From an uncultured Chloroflexales bacterium (GTDB taxonomy: Bacteria; Chloroflexota; Chloroflexia; Chloroflexales; Chloroflexaceae): a stretch of 64,000 nt of DNA. A model generated the notes under the pieces. The model saw only the letters and a list, made by a program, of their open reading frames with translations, had not been told where the DNA came from and did not search any database. Below are positions 32,649 to 40,831 of the stretch, in pieces (position 1 is the first letter of the stretch; each line of letters begins with the position of its first letter). The translations under genes and the position numbers were made by a program. The DNA is taken from assembly GCA_937902315.1 (NCBI GenBank), contig CALGUG010000033.1, positions 137,166 through 201,165 of the forward strand, written 5' to 3'.

Positions 32649-33920
32649 TTAAAAGTCGGGCAGCACGGGCTGATCAACAAATGGCTCGGGCTGCGGATCG
32701 AGCGAGACAGGCCCGTAGGGCTGGGCTGGGTTGTCAGCCGGAACAACTGGTTCTGTCTGGGTGATGGTGTCGGGCACCGGGTTAGGATCGGGCGTGAAGC
32801 TGTCGACGTGCGGATCATCGCCGAATACATCGAAGCGCTGAATCACCAAGCGGTCGCTGTTTGCGCCGCGCGCCGTGATGGCGTAGTTGCCGACCGGCAG
32901 GCGCTCATCGAGATTGATGATCACATAGGTTTCGCCGTATTCGTTGGCCCACTGCGAATCAAGGCCGCGCACACTGCCATCGGGCAGCGTCAGCCAGAGG
33001 TCGATGCGCTCGTTGGGATCGAAGCGTTTGCCTTGCACTTCTAGGCCAAAGCGTTGGTTGACGGTCGCGGGGTAGGGATAAGCCACCCGCAATTGGGCCC
33101 AACCGCTGGGCTGCGAAGGCCGCGAATCGAGCCGGAACTTAGCGATCACTTGATAGTCGCTGCGGGTGCCCAGCGCTGTAAAGGCGTATTCGCCGACTTT
33201 GAAGTGCTCGTCGAAGCGGAAGGTCGAGACGAAACTGCCCACTTCGCTGCTCTGTTGCTGCGGATAGTCGATCACCGTGCCGTCGGGCGCTGTGATCCAA
33301 ACCGAGATCACTTCGTTGGCGAGGAAGCCGCGACCACTGATGTTGACCAGAGCGCCGTGCAGGCCAGAAGGATCGCCTGTGGTGTTATCGGTCACGTTTA
33401 GCACGGCTGGCCCGGCGAAGGGCTGACCGCCGACCTTGGGCACCAATACAAAGCTGCCGCTTGCGGTGCGGTTGCTAGCTGCGCCCCGCGCCGAGAAGGT
33501 GTAGCAGCCGTATTGCCACTTGTTGCTGGTCTGGAAGGTGTAGTAGTAGTCTCCGCCCGGCGTGGTCGTAAAAGCCCAAGGGAAGTTGGTTGGCATGTCG
33601 ATCACACCATCGAGGCCATAGGGCGTATCTGCGCTTGCTGGGCCCGTAACCACCGGGCTAAAAACGCGCCCATCGGGGAAGGTGAACGACAAAAAGACCG
33701 GCTCTTCATCCCAAAAGCCTTGTAACTCCAGCCCAAAAGACGAATCTTGATAGCCCGCTGCTGCGGTGCGCCCGGTTACCTCGCAGACGGCACTGGTTGG
33801 CCCGAACACATACAGGCTTCCAGTCGCGGCCGAAGAGCTGTAGGCGAACACTCCCACAATGACTGCGAGCACTGTGCTGAATGCTAACGCAAAGATCTGT
33901 GGTCGTTTTAGAAGACGCAT
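32649..33920 (-). CDS. Secreted beta-sandwich repeat protein
   Basis: 423 residues. The N-terminal hydrophobic segment (IFALAFSTVLAVIVGVFAYSSSAA) is a signal peptide or anchor. Three repeats of about 105 residues follow. Each carries a strand pattern like F-L-V-G-GF-NE-I-WLT-PDG-V, then an EY-I-ARG/LGT segment: repeat 1 about 33-150, repeat 2 about 155-270 (ISGRGFLANEVISVWITAPDGTV, VGEYAFTALGTRSDY), repeat 3 about 275-370 (VQGKRFDPNERIDLWLTLPDGSV, VGNYAITARGANSDR). The final ~50 residues are Pro/Asp-rich and probably disordered. It is likely a cell-surface or matrix protein. No enzyme motif was found. The family is not recognised. Confidence 0.8.
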   Translation of the reverse strand: MRLLKRPQIFALAFSTVLAVIVGVFAYSSSAATGSLYVFGPTSAVCEVTGRTAAAGYQDSSFGLELQGFWDEEPVFLSFTFPDGRVFSPVVTGPASADTPYGLDGVIDMPTNFPWAFTTTPGGDYYYTFQTSNKWQYGCYTFSARGAASNRTASGSFVLVPKVGGQPFAGPAVLNVTDNTTGDPSGLHGALVNISGRGFLANEVISVWITAPDGTVIDYPQQQSSEVGSFVSTFRFDEHFKVGEYAFTALGTRSDYQVIAKFRLDSRPSQPSGWAQLRVAYPYPATVNQRFGLEVQGKRFDPNERIDLWLTLPDGSVRGLDSQWANEYGETYVIINLDERLPVGNYAITARGANSDRLVIQRFDVFGDDPHVDSFTPDPNPVPDTITQTEPVVPADNPAQPYGPVSLDPQPEPFVDQPVLPDF

Positions 33921-34187
33921 ACCTTTCTCCTTCGTACGGATTGTTCTGACGATCGCTCCTGCTGATACCTTCGGAGACGAGATCCGAAAGGATCAGATAG
34001 ATGGCATCTAGAAGCCTTAAAAGACTTTCAAATAGCCCTAATCTGATAGGAACCTGATATCAGCATAGCAGTCGCAGAAAAAACGTAGAAGTTGCGTATA
34101 TTACAAATGCATTGCGGTTGCTTCTCTATTGGGTGAGATCTATGCAAAAAAGTGTGAATTTTTCGTAAGCTAACGGTTTGGGATTTC
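33921..34187. other. Intergenic stretch between divergent genes, no gene seen
   Basis: Contains the upstream region of the secreted beta-sandwich gene and ends at the tyrS promoter. No repeat family copy or RNA structure was noted. Confidence 0.4.
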
Positions 34188-34216
34188 TTGACGCCTCAAA
34201 AGGGCTGTGCTACACT
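34188..34216 (+). promoter_or_regulatory. Promoter of the tyrS leader
   Basis: TTGACG (34188-34193), exactly 17 bases, TACACT (34211-34216). The predicted transcript starts near 34223, giving a leader of about 170 bases before tyrS. Confidence 0.65.
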
Positions 34217-34244
34217 TGAAAAAGATGCTGTATTGAGGAAAGAG

Positions 34245-34304
34245 ATGCAAATAAACACTTACCGCAATTTGGAGTATGCTTATTATCCCCAATTTGGGAG
34301 GTAA
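34245..34304 (+). CDS. tyrS leader peptide, Tyr-rich
   Basis: 19 codons: MQINTYRNLEYAYYPQFGR, stop TAA at 34302-34304. Four tyrosines (positions 6, 11, 13, 14), three of them within four codons. The Shine-Dalgarno-like GAGGAAAG lies at 34235-34242, directly before the ATG at 34245. The stop codon overlaps the region that forms the alternative stems. It is too short to be a functional protein and fits the role of a sensor of tRNA-Tyr charging. It lies 90 bases before tyrS. Confidence 0.75.
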   Translation: MQINTYRNLEYAYYPQFGR

Positions 34305-34343
34305 TTGCGCGCTCCACGAGCGGTATTGTGTAGTGTGAAACAC

Positions 34344-34378
34344 AAAAGGCGTGGACGCAAAGTCCACGCCTTTTTCGA
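34344..34378 (+). terminator. Intrinsic terminator in the tyrS leader
   Basis: Stem AAAAGGCGTGGAC / GTCCACGCCTTTT (13 perfect pairs, 5-base loop) ending in a run of T. It sits only 5-20 bases upstream of the tyrS ribosome site GAGGAG (34383-34388), with no gene ending before it, so it can only act on the tyrS transcript itself. Confidence 0.85.
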
Positions 34379-34394
34379 GCTTGAGGAGAGAACA

Positions 34395-35570
34395 ATGGAC
34401 GTGATCGACGAACTGCTTACACGAGGCGTTGCGGAAGTCATCGTAGAAGCAGAGCTACGCAAAAAGCTGGCAAGTGGTAAAAAGCTCCGTCTGAAGCAAG
34501 GTTTCGACCCCAGCCGCCCTCAAATGACGATCGGTAATGGTGTTGGCTTGCGCAAGCTGCGCAAATTTCAAGAGCTGGGTCACACTGCGGTATTGATCGT
34601 AGGCGACTGGACCGCACAGATCGGTGACCCGAGCGGTCGCGACGAGAGCCGCCCGCGTCTGAGCGCTGAAGTGGTGCGCGAGAACGCTCACACCTACATG
34701 GAGCAGTTCTTCAGCATTGTTGACCGCGATCGCACCGAGGTGCGCTGGCAGAGCGAGTGGTACGGCACCTTCACCCTCGAAAATGCCTTGAACTTGGCTG
34801 GCCGTTTCACCTTGGCTCAGATGTTGGCCCACGAAACCTTCCGTAAGCGCTACGAAGCAGGTAATCCTCTGACTATTCTTGAACTGATGTACCCCATGCT
34901 GCAGGGTTACGACTCGGTCGCTGTCCAAGCTGATGTTGAGTTCGGCGGCACCGACCAGAAGTTCAACAACTTGGCTGGTCGCCAGCTGCAAGAGCAGTGG
35001 GGTCAGGTGCCCCAAGATGTCTTCTTGGTGCCGCTCATTCCGGGCACCGATGGCCGCAAGATGAGCAAGTCCTTCGATAACTCGGTCGACATGCAAATGC
35101 CGCCCAACGAGAAGTACGGCAAGATTATGTCGATGAGCGACTCGGTTCTGCCGCTCTACTACGAGGTCTGGACCGATGTTCCGATGGCCGAGGTCGAAGA
35201 GATCAAGCACGCGCTTGCCACAATGTCGGTCAATCCGCGCGACCTCAAGATGCGCTTGGCTCGCGAGATCATCAGCCAGATCGACGGCCCCGAAGCGGCG
35301 GCAGCAGCAGAGGCCCACTTCATTCAGGTTCACCAGAAGCGCGATATCCCCGAAGATATCCCCAGCTATGAGCTGACCGAGCCGACCAATATCGTCGATC
35401 TGATCGTAGCGGTTGGTTTTGCGAGCAGCAAGAGCGAGGCGCGTCGTTTGGTGGCCGGTGGCGGTGTACGCTTTGGCGATGAGCGCATCGACGCCTTCGA
35501 TTTCGCTATCAACCCCGGCACCAATGCTGTGTTGCAGGTTGGCCGCCGACGCTTTATGCGTATTAGCTAA
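34395..35570 (+). CDS. tyrS: Tyrosyl-tRNA synthetase
   Basis: 391 residues. Class I synthetase that charges tRNA-Tyr. The HIGH-type motif is seen as PQMTIGN, and the KMSKS motif as RKMSKSFDNS. LIVGDWTAQIGDPSGRD and EFGGTDQKFNNLAGRQ are typical of the TyrZ-like bacterial branch. A C-terminal S4 RNA-binding domain (about 330-391, SKSEARRLVAGGGVRFGDERID) is present. The ATG at 34395 is chosen because of GAGGAG 6 bases upstream. A longer frame from 34305 would run through the terminator. Expression is probably controlled by the leader attenuator. tgt follows after 83 bases. Confidence 0.97.
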   Translation: MDVIDELLTRGVAEVIVEAELRKKLASGKKLRLKQGFDPSRPQMTIGNGVGLRKLRKFQELGHTAVLIVGDWTAQIGDPSGRDESRPRLSAEVVRENAHTYMEQFFSIVDRDRTEVRWQSEWYGTFTLENALNLAGRFTLAQMLAHETFRKRYEAGNPLTILELMYPMLQGYDSVAVQADVEFGGTDQKFNNLAGRQLQEQWGQVPQDVFLVPLIPGTDGRKMSKSFDNSVDMQMPPNEKYGKIMSMSDSVLPLYYEVWTDVPMAEVEEIKHALATMSVNPRDLKMRLAREIISQIDGPEAAAAAEAHFIQVHQKRDIPEDIPSYELTEPTNIVDLIVAVGFASSKSEARRLVAGGGVRFGDERIDAFDFAINPGTNAVLQVGRRRFMRIS

Positions 35571-35584
35571 CGAACATGCGAGTG

Positions 35585-35629
35585 GAGGGCTGCGCAGCAC
35601 TGTTTTCTCCTGTTAGTTGTGCGGCCCTC
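35585..35629 (+). terminator. Stem-loop between tyrS and tgt
   Basis: GAGGGCTGCGCA..TGTGCGGCCCTC, an imperfect long stem around a T-rich loop. There is no T-run after it, so termination is uncertain. Confidence 0.4.
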
Positions 35630-35653
35630 TACCTAACCCCAAGAAATAATCCT

Positions 35654-36850
35654 ATGTCTATTTCCTTTGATATCGTTGCTCGTGATGAAAAAACACGGGC
35701 GCGGGCAGGCGTGATCCAAACACCGCATGGGCCGGTCGAGACTCCCGTTTTTATGCCAGTCGGCACACGCGCTACCGTGAAGTCGCTCACGCCCGACGAG
35801 GTGGCCGAGCACGGCGCCCAAATTATTTTGGGCAATACCTATCACCTCTATTTGCAGCCCGGCCACGAGTTGATACGCAAATTGGGTGGTCTGCACAACT
35901 TTATGCAGTGGCACGGCCCGATCCTCACCGATAGCGGTGGCTTCCAGGTCTTTTCGTTGGTCTACGGTGGCATCGCCGACGAAGTCAAAGGGCGCCGTCC
36001 GATTCAGAACCGTTCGTTGCCCAACATGGTCAAGATCACCGAAGAGGCCGTGATCTTCCGTTCGTACCTCGATGGCTCGGAGCATGTCTTCACGCCCGAG
36101 CGTAGCATCGAGATCCAGCATGCCTTGGGCGCCGATATCATCGTCTGTTTCGATGAACTGCCGCCCTTCCGCGCTGGCTACGACTATACCGCCCAGAGCT
36201 TGAAGCGCACCCACCGTTGGGAGGCGCGCTGTTTGGCTTACCATCGCCAGCAACAAGAGCTGGGCAATGGAGCCGAGCGCCAAGCCCTGTTCGGAATCGT
36301 ACACGGCGGCGTCTTCCCTGATCTGCGGCGTGCTAGCGCTGAACATGTTGGCAGCATGGGCTTTCCGGGTCTTTGTATCGGCGGGTCGCTGGGCGGCAAC
36401 AAACAGCAGATGTACGATGTGGTCGATATGACCGTGCCCTATCTGCCCGATGGCCTGCCGCGCCACCTGTTAGGCATCGGCGATGTCGACGATCTGATCG
36501 AGAACGTGGCGCGCGGCATCGATATGTTTGACTGCGTTAGCCCGACTCGTTTAGGCCGCCATGGCAGCGCCTTGGTGCGCGACGCCTCGAAGCGCTGGCG
36601 CATCAACATCACGGGCGCGGCCTACCGTGAAGACACTGGCCCGATCGACGAGAGCTGCGACTGCTATGCCTGCCGCAAATTCTCGCGCGCCTACATCCAC
36701 TATCTCTTCCGCGCCAAAGAGATCTTGGGCATTCGTCTGGTTAGTCTACACAATGTAGCCTTTTTGACCAAACTGATGCGCGAGGTACGCCAGAGCATCA
36801 TCGAAGGCCGCTTTGAAGAGCTGCGCCGCGAGTGGTTAGGTTCGGCCTAA
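35654..36850 (+). CDS. tgt: tRNA-guanine transglycosylase
   Basis: 398 residues. It exchanges guanine-34 of Tyr, His, Asn and Asp tRNAs for preQ1 (or queuine in salvage organisms). LTDSGGFQVFSL carries the substrate-binding Asp, and ELPPFRAGYDYTAQSLKRTHRW and MFDCVSPTRLGRHG (nucleophile region) are intact. The zinc site is C-D-C-Y-A-C followed by the His in RAYIHYLF. The start ATG at 35654 begins the standard MSISFDIVARD; an earlier frame start at 35576 is not needed. Co-occurrence with tyrS is apt, since tRNA-Tyr is a substrate. A queuosine-salvage glycosylase lies at 44893-45852. Confidence 0.97.
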   Translation: MSISFDIVARDEKTRARAGVIQTPHGPVETPVFMPVGTRATVKSLTPDEVAEHGAQIILGNTYHLYLQPGHELIRKLGGLHNFMQWHGPILTDSGGFQVFSLVYGGIADEVKGRRPIQNRSLPNMVKITEEAVIFRSYLDGSEHVFTPERSIEIQHALGADIIVCFDELPPFRAGYDYTAQSLKRTHRWEARCLAYHRQQQELGNGAERQALFGIVHGGVFPDLRRASAEHVGSMGFPGLCIGGSLGGNKQQMYDVVDMTVPYLPDGLPRHLLGIGDVDDLIENVARGIDMFDCVSPTRLGRHGSALVRDASKRWRINITGAAYREDTGPIDESCDCYACRKFSRAYIHYLFRAKEILGIRLVSLHNVAFLTKLMREVRQSIIEGRFEELRREWLGSA

Positions 36851-36859
36851 GTTCGCTTG

Positions 36860-36900
36860 AGCTTGTGAGATTTCGTATCACAGTACGAATCTCACAAGCT
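36860..36900 (+). terminator. Terminator of tgt
   Basis: AGCTTGTGAGATTTCGTA / TACGAATCTCACAAGCT with one bulged base, then TTATCTCCCTTTCTCC. The arms resemble the palindrome inserted in family B copies 5-7. Confidence 0.7.
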
Positions 36901-37056
36901 TTATCTCCCTTTCTCCTCAGTATTTTTGTTTGTTACCCTCTTTTGCCTTCTTTGTTGTCCCATCGCATGAAATCTCTCTCCTCACTTTGTGAGCATGTGC
37001 GCTTGTTTTGGCCCGCTCGGCGTCCACACTGCTAGCCCTGTAGGGTGGCGGGTGGG

Positions 37057-37116
37057 ATGTTGGTAGCCGTAGGCGGACGCGCTTGGAACTGATTGGAAGG
37101 AAAAGACCTAGCCGCC
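37057..37116 (-). repeat. Dispersed repeat family A, copy 8
   Basis: Core at 37061-37080 on the minus strand and GGCGG end at 37112-37116. Apart from this copy, the gap 36905-37520 holds no gene. 37350-37500 is AT-rich. Confidence 0.75.
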
Positions 37117-37538
37117 AGAATGCCGAACGTATGCTTTGCGGCTATGGAATGAGCACGATTTGAGTAAGCGTAAAGCGAGCGCGGGTTTAGGCGGAAGCAG
37201 AACGTTGTGAGCTTTGGCTTCTGCTAGGCTGGCGAGCTACGTTAGGTCTGTATGAACGCCTTTGGCGGCGGTTATCCCCTGAACGTATCCGTAAGCGTTT
37301 GTGTCTTAATGCCTGTTAGCTGCGCTTAAGCTGCTTGAAAAGGCTGGTATAAGGCCCTTTCTATGCCTAGATATTCATATATTTCATATTATGCAATAAT
37401 GATTTTGGTTGAAATTTAAAAACCATATAGGAAAAATGATTGTAAATGATGAAAAATCATTGACTCTTCGAGCAAATACCTATATCATAAGTAAAAATAC
37501 GGTTAAATATCTACTATCAACTGTAGGTGAAAGCGGCG

Positions 37539-37985
37539 ATGAAGGAGCGCAAAATCAGGCACAAGAACATCACTCGGATCGATCATCCTGCCAAGCGGAC
37601 TCACGGATATTTCGTTCGGATCCAGTGGAAAGGTGAGCGGCGAATGAAGTTTTTCTCTGATGGGGTGTATGGCGACCGCTTAGCCGCCCTTGATGAGGCG
37701 CTTAAGTGGCGAAATGCGACTGAGGTAGAACTTGGTAAACCGCGAACCGATCGAGTTGTGGTTGGTTCCGTGCGATCTTCAACCGGAGTACCAGGCGTGC
37801 GGCTGCGCAAGGATGGCAATACCAGCTACTATGAAGCTACTTGGGTAACAACTGTCGGCAAACAAGGCCGCACGCGCTTTTCGATCGAAAAACATGGAGC
37901 GAAGAAGGCCCTACAGTTGGCACGTCGCGTCCGCCAGATGCGCGAGCGAGAGCGCCAACAGATGCCTCCCTACGAGGATGACTAA
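37539..37985 (+). CDS. Small DNA-binding protein with two AP2-like domains
   Basis: 148 residues, basic. Two segments have the AP2 integrase/ERF-type beta-sheet plus helix pattern: residues about 17-62 (THGYFVRIQWKGERRMKFFSD..YGDRLAALDEALKWRN) and about 80-130 (TGVPGVRLRKDGNTSYYEATWV, RFSIEKHGAKKALQLARRVRQM). In bacteria AP2 domains usually accompany HNH endonucleases or integrases, which are absent here. The start ATG at 37539 is preferred over a GTG at 37527. It probably binds DNA. The target is unknown. It stands alone in a gene-poor stretch. Confidence 0.7.
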   Translation: MKERKIRHKNITRIDHPAKRTHGYFVRIQWKGERRMKFFSDGVYGDRLAALDEALKWRNATEVELGKPRTDRVVVGSVRSSTGVPGVRLRKDGNTSYYEATWVTTVGKQGRTRFSIEKHGAKKALQLARRVRQMRERERQQMPPYEDD

Positions 37986-38102
37986 CGGCCTTGATGTTCC
38001 TCGTTCCACATACGATTGAGACAGTTTTCAAGCTCGCAAGGACGCGCTTAAGCATACTGTTTGGTGATGGTTGATACTCTACTCTGAGCGCGTTCTTGTA
38101 GC

Positions 38103-38639
38103 TTATCTTAGAAACAGGTGTTTATGCCGCTCGATCCAGTCATCGATGTCTTCTCGATAGTGCATGAGCAGCGCTTGCTCGTTTGGGTCTGGGACTTGCA
38201 TGGCGGCGATCACGCTTGCAAAATCGCTCGGACTGGGGTGGCGGCGCGTAGGTTGTAGCGCGTTGTGTTGCCAACGCTGACGCACCACGCTCTCGGGCGT
38301 ATCGAGATAGATCAGCACGAGCTCGGCCCTGATCGACTGGAGCAGCTGTCGGGTATGATCGCGCTCGTGACGCTGAAAGTGGTGCGAAGCATCGATCAGC
38401 CAGTGGCCGGCTTGAAGCTGAGCCAACATATGTGCATCGCTTTCGGCGTAGATTCGATCCCAATCGCGCTGGGTGAGCTGTTCATCTTGGATATCGGCCC
38501 CATACAGCTCGCACTTGGTGACGTCGACATCGATTTGGGGGTAGCCGAAACGGGCGGTGATATGTTCTGCGAGCGTCGTCTTGCCCGCAAAGGAGTGCCC
38601 GCAGATCAAAAAAAGCCTGCCTATTTGAGAAGCTTGCAT
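38103..38639 (-). CDS. P-loop nucleotide kinase-like protein (AAA_33 type)
   Basis: 178 residues. Walker A is ICGHSFAGKTTLAEHI (about 12-27). The aspartates in QIDVDVTKCELYG and the LVLIYLDTPESVVRQRW region fit small kinases such as gluconate kinase, chloramphenicol phosphotransferase or the AAA_33 group. A lid with Arg-rich QPTRRHPSP follows. It presumably phosphorylates a small molecule. The substrate is unknown. Its start lies about 125 bases from the tRNA-Leu promoter, which points the other way. Confidence 0.82.
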   Translation of the reverse strand: MQASQIGRLFLICGHSFAGKTTLAEHITARFGYPQIDVDVTKCELYGADIQDEQLTQRDWDRIYAESDAHMLAQLQAGHWLIDASHHFQRHERDHTRQLLQSIRAELVLIYLDTPESVVRQRWQHNALQPTRRHPSPSDFASVIAAMQVPDPNEQALLMHYREDIDDWIERHKHLFLR

Positions 38640-38729
38640 GGCGCTTTTCTTTACAGTTCGCTGGATTTTAGGCTTTTGTAAGCGCTATATGGCTGATTAT
38701 AGCATTTGCGAGCTGCTCCTTGCAGAGAT

Positions 38730-38758
38730 TTGACAAACCTCTTAAATTCGTGTATATT
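38730..38758 (+). promoter_or_regulatory. Promoter of tRNA-Leu
   Basis: TTGACA (38730-38735), 17 bases, TATATT (38753-38758). The predicted start is about 25 bases before the tRNA. Confidence 0.75.
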
Positions 38759-38789
38759 TATCTGCGTTGAGAGTTCGTGAACAAAACGA

Positions 38790-38875
<86 letters not shown>

Positions 38876-38882
38876 CTAAGAG

Positions 38883-38917
38883 ATCGGTACTGTGTTAGAC
38901 AGTACCGATTTTTTTTG
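38883..38917 (+). terminator. Intrinsic terminator of tRNA-Leu
   Basis: ATCGGTACTGT / ACAGTACCGAT, 11 bp with a 5-base loop, then a run of eight T. Confidence 0.93.
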
Positions 38918-38960
38918 TTTATTTCTTGCAAGATAGTTCAATTTTTTCGTTTGTATAAGA

Positions 38961-38986
38961 GACTCCCCACTGAGGGAGTCTTCTTC
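38961..38986 (+). terminator. Second terminator-like hairpin after tRNA-Leu
   Basis: GACTCCC / GGGAGTC, 7 bp, followed by TTCTTC. It lies about 105 bases before the FAD oxidoreductase gene. Confidence 0.55.
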
Positions 38987-39091
38987 ATAGATCCATTTTA
39001 TGTAAAGGGCGAAGATAGGCGCTTCGCCATCGGCAAGCTGTTGTTAGAAGACGCTAGCTCTGGTTTGCGACTAGACATGTAGGAATGTGAT

Positions 39092-40387
39092 ATGGCCTCG
39101 ATTGTTGTTGTTGGTGCCGGTTTGGCAGGCATGACCTGCGCAATTGATCTTATGCACCAAGGTCATAATGTTGTTGTGCTTGAAGCGAGCGATGGCGTAG
39201 GCGGTCGTGTGCGCTCTGATGTCGTGAGCGGTTATATCCTTGATCGCGGCTTTCAAGTTTTGTTTGAAGCCTACCCAAGCATCAAGCGACGCCGCGAACT
39301 GGCAGCACTGCAACTGCGACCTTTCGATCCCGGCTTTATCATGAGCTCCCAGGGCAAACATTACCACCTGGCCGATCCGAAGCGTAGTTCGGCCCGCGAT
39401 CTGCTGAATTCGCTGCTTTCTACAAACATCGGCTTGCGCGATAAGTTGCGCTTGTTGAAGCTGGCGCGCCAAGTGCGATCAAGATCGATCGACGAGCTGA
39501 TGCAGGGCGAAGATCTGACAACGCTGGCCTATCTACAACACTGTGGCTTTAGCTCTGCTATCATCGAGAGCCTCTTCCGGCCCTTGTACGGCGGCATCTT
39601 CTTAGATCGCAGCCTGCACACCAGCAGCAAGATGTTTCTCTTCACCTTCAAGATGCTGATCGAAGGCTTGGCTTATTTGCCGGTCAACGGTATGGGCGAG
39701 CTAAGCAAGCTTTTGGCCGAGCCGCTTGAGCGGGAGGGCTGCATTCGCTTGGAGACGCGGGTGGTCGAGCTGTTGCAGGAGGCCGAGCAGGTCGTTGGAG
39801 TGCGGCTTGAGGATGGCAGCACGCTACGGGGCGATGCGGTTGTGCTGGCGACCACCGCCGACGAGGCCGCCCGCCTGAGCGGTCTGCCGACCCTTTCGGG
39901 CGCTTTACAACATGTGACCGTCTACCTTTCGGGTGCTGTGCCGCTCTATAACGAGAAGAAGATTCTGCTGAACACTCACCCGGAAGGTTTTATCAACAAT
40001 CTGCAGATGGTGAGCAATGTGGTGCGCTCTTATGCGGCACCCAAGCGCCATCTGTTGAGTGCTATGATCCTCGGTTCGCCGCCCGCCAGCGACGAAGAGC
40101 TTTATGCGCGTACTTTCGGCGATCTGCGCCAGATCTTTGCGGGCAATAAACGTGTGTTGCGTGCTCTGCACGGCTACGCGCCTTTGGCGATCTATCGCAT
40201 CAACTACGCCCAATTCCCCCAGCCGCCCGGCATCCACACCCGCCTGCCCAACAACCGCAGCGCTCGGCGCGGGCTCTACTTCGCTGGTGAATTCACGATT
40301 GCCAGTAATCTCAATGCGGCGATCGAAAGCGGCGAGCGCTGCGCCCAAGTGATTCTGGAAGATTTCGCCAAGCACCCCTCTGCCTAA
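39092..40387 (+). CDS. FAD-dependent amine oxidase/phytoene desaturase-like oxidoreductase
   Basis: 431 residues. The N-terminal FAD-binding motif VVVGAGLAGMTCAIDLMHQGHNVVVLEASDGVGGRVRSD is of the flavin-containing amine oxidase/carotenoid desaturase superfamily. The C-terminal FAD motif is GLYFAGEFTIASNLNAAIESGERCA. The substrate domain includes LDRGFQVLFEAYPS and FRPLYGGIFLDRSL. Such enzymes act in carotenoid or sterol metabolism, or on amines. The substrate is not decided. No carotenoid gene is adjacent. Monocistronic. Confidence 0.87.
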   Translation: MASIVVVGAGLAGMTCAIDLMHQGHNVVVLEASDGVGGRVRSDVVSGYILDRGFQVLFEAYPSIKRRRELAALQLRPFDPGFIMSSQGKHYHLADPKRSSARDLLNSLLSTNIGLRDKLRLLKLARQVRSRSIDELMQGEDLTTLAYLQHCGFSSAIIESLFRPLYGGIFLDRSLHTSSKMFLFTFKMLIEGLAYLPVNGMGELSKLLAEPLEREGCIRLETRVVELLQEAEQVVGVRLEDGSTLRGDAVVLATTADEAARLSGLPTLSGALQHVTVYLSGAVPLYNEKKILLNTHPEGFINNLQMVSNVVRSYAAPKRHLLSAMILGSPPASDEELYARTFGDLRQIFAGNKRVLRALHGYAPLAIYRINYAQFPQPPGIHTRLPNNRSARRGLYFAGEFTIASNLNAAIESGERCAQVILEDFAKHPSA

Positions 40388-40508
40388 AAACAGTTTGTTC
40401 AATTCGCGCGCTCAGCGTGGCAGTGTGAGACAACGAGGGGCGAAGAGCGCCTTGACAAGCGATGTTGCGCGCTGCCGAAGGCGAACCGCCCGAATGGATG
40501 GATAGGAC

Positions 40509-40566
40509 TCTGGTAGCCGGAGGCGGACGCGCTGAGGACCGCATGAGGGCTAGAAGCCTCTCCGCC
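40509..40566 (-). repeat. Dispersed repeat family A, copy 9
   Basis: Core variant with CCGGAGG (minus-strand CCTCCGG) as in copy 6, GGCGG end at 40562-40566. Confidence 0.75.
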
Positions 40567-40675
40567 AAAGAGTGAAATCGATAGGGTAAATCTGCAGAGA
40601 GCGACTGGGCGGCACCAGATCGCTCTCTGCAACGAAGCTTTCCTCTAGCGGAAGCTGTACTAGCGAGTCCGACAG

Positions 40676-40830
40676 GTTTGGTTATGTTTTGGCTTTCGAC
40701 AGAGTGGATCTTGATTATTTTGTTGTGGGGTATTTCACGCTATCGCGCGAAATACCCCACAATTTTTCACCAGCTTTTCGTCTTTCTTACATTGGTAGAG
40801 AGCAAGACTTTAAGCCGATTTGCTGGAAGC
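40676..40830 (-). repeat. Dispersed repeat family B with internal palindrome, copy 6
   Basis: Interior TTTTGGCTTTCGACAGAGTGG. Palindrome arms at 40723-40740 and 40745-40762 (17 of 18 pairs, loop TATC). Ends within 2 bases of the ABC exporter stop. Confidence 0.75.
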
Positions 40831-40831
40831 T

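Larger units (their letters stand above)
34223..34378 (+). promoter_or_regulatory. Tyrosine-responsive transcription attenuator of tyrS
   Basis: The leader contains a Tyr-rich ORF (34245-34304) and mutually exclusive stems. CGCAATT (34263-34269) pairs with AATTGCG (34303-34309) across the YAYY codons. CGCTC (34310-34314) pairs with GAGCG (34318-34322). TCCACG (34313-34318) can instead pair with CGTGGA (34350-34355), which is the 5' arm of the terminator. Ribosome stalling at the Tyr codons would block the first stem and free TCCACG to form the antiterminator, allowing tyrS transcription. Stems were found by eye and no energy calculation was made. No T-box consensus was seen. Confidence 0.75.

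Noticed and set aside
34223..34394. T-box riboswitch upstream of tyrS
   Set aside because: No AGGGTGGNACCGCG-type T-box sequence or stem I landmarks are visible, and the leader is short. The Tyr-rich ORF with competing stems explains the terminator better.
34455..35600. Long open frame antisense to tyrS
   Set aside because: It is the mirror of a conserved gene. Similar shadows occur opposite the AAA+ ATPase (2119-2976), tgt (35633-36466), cysS (50902-51852) and others, caused by codon bias.
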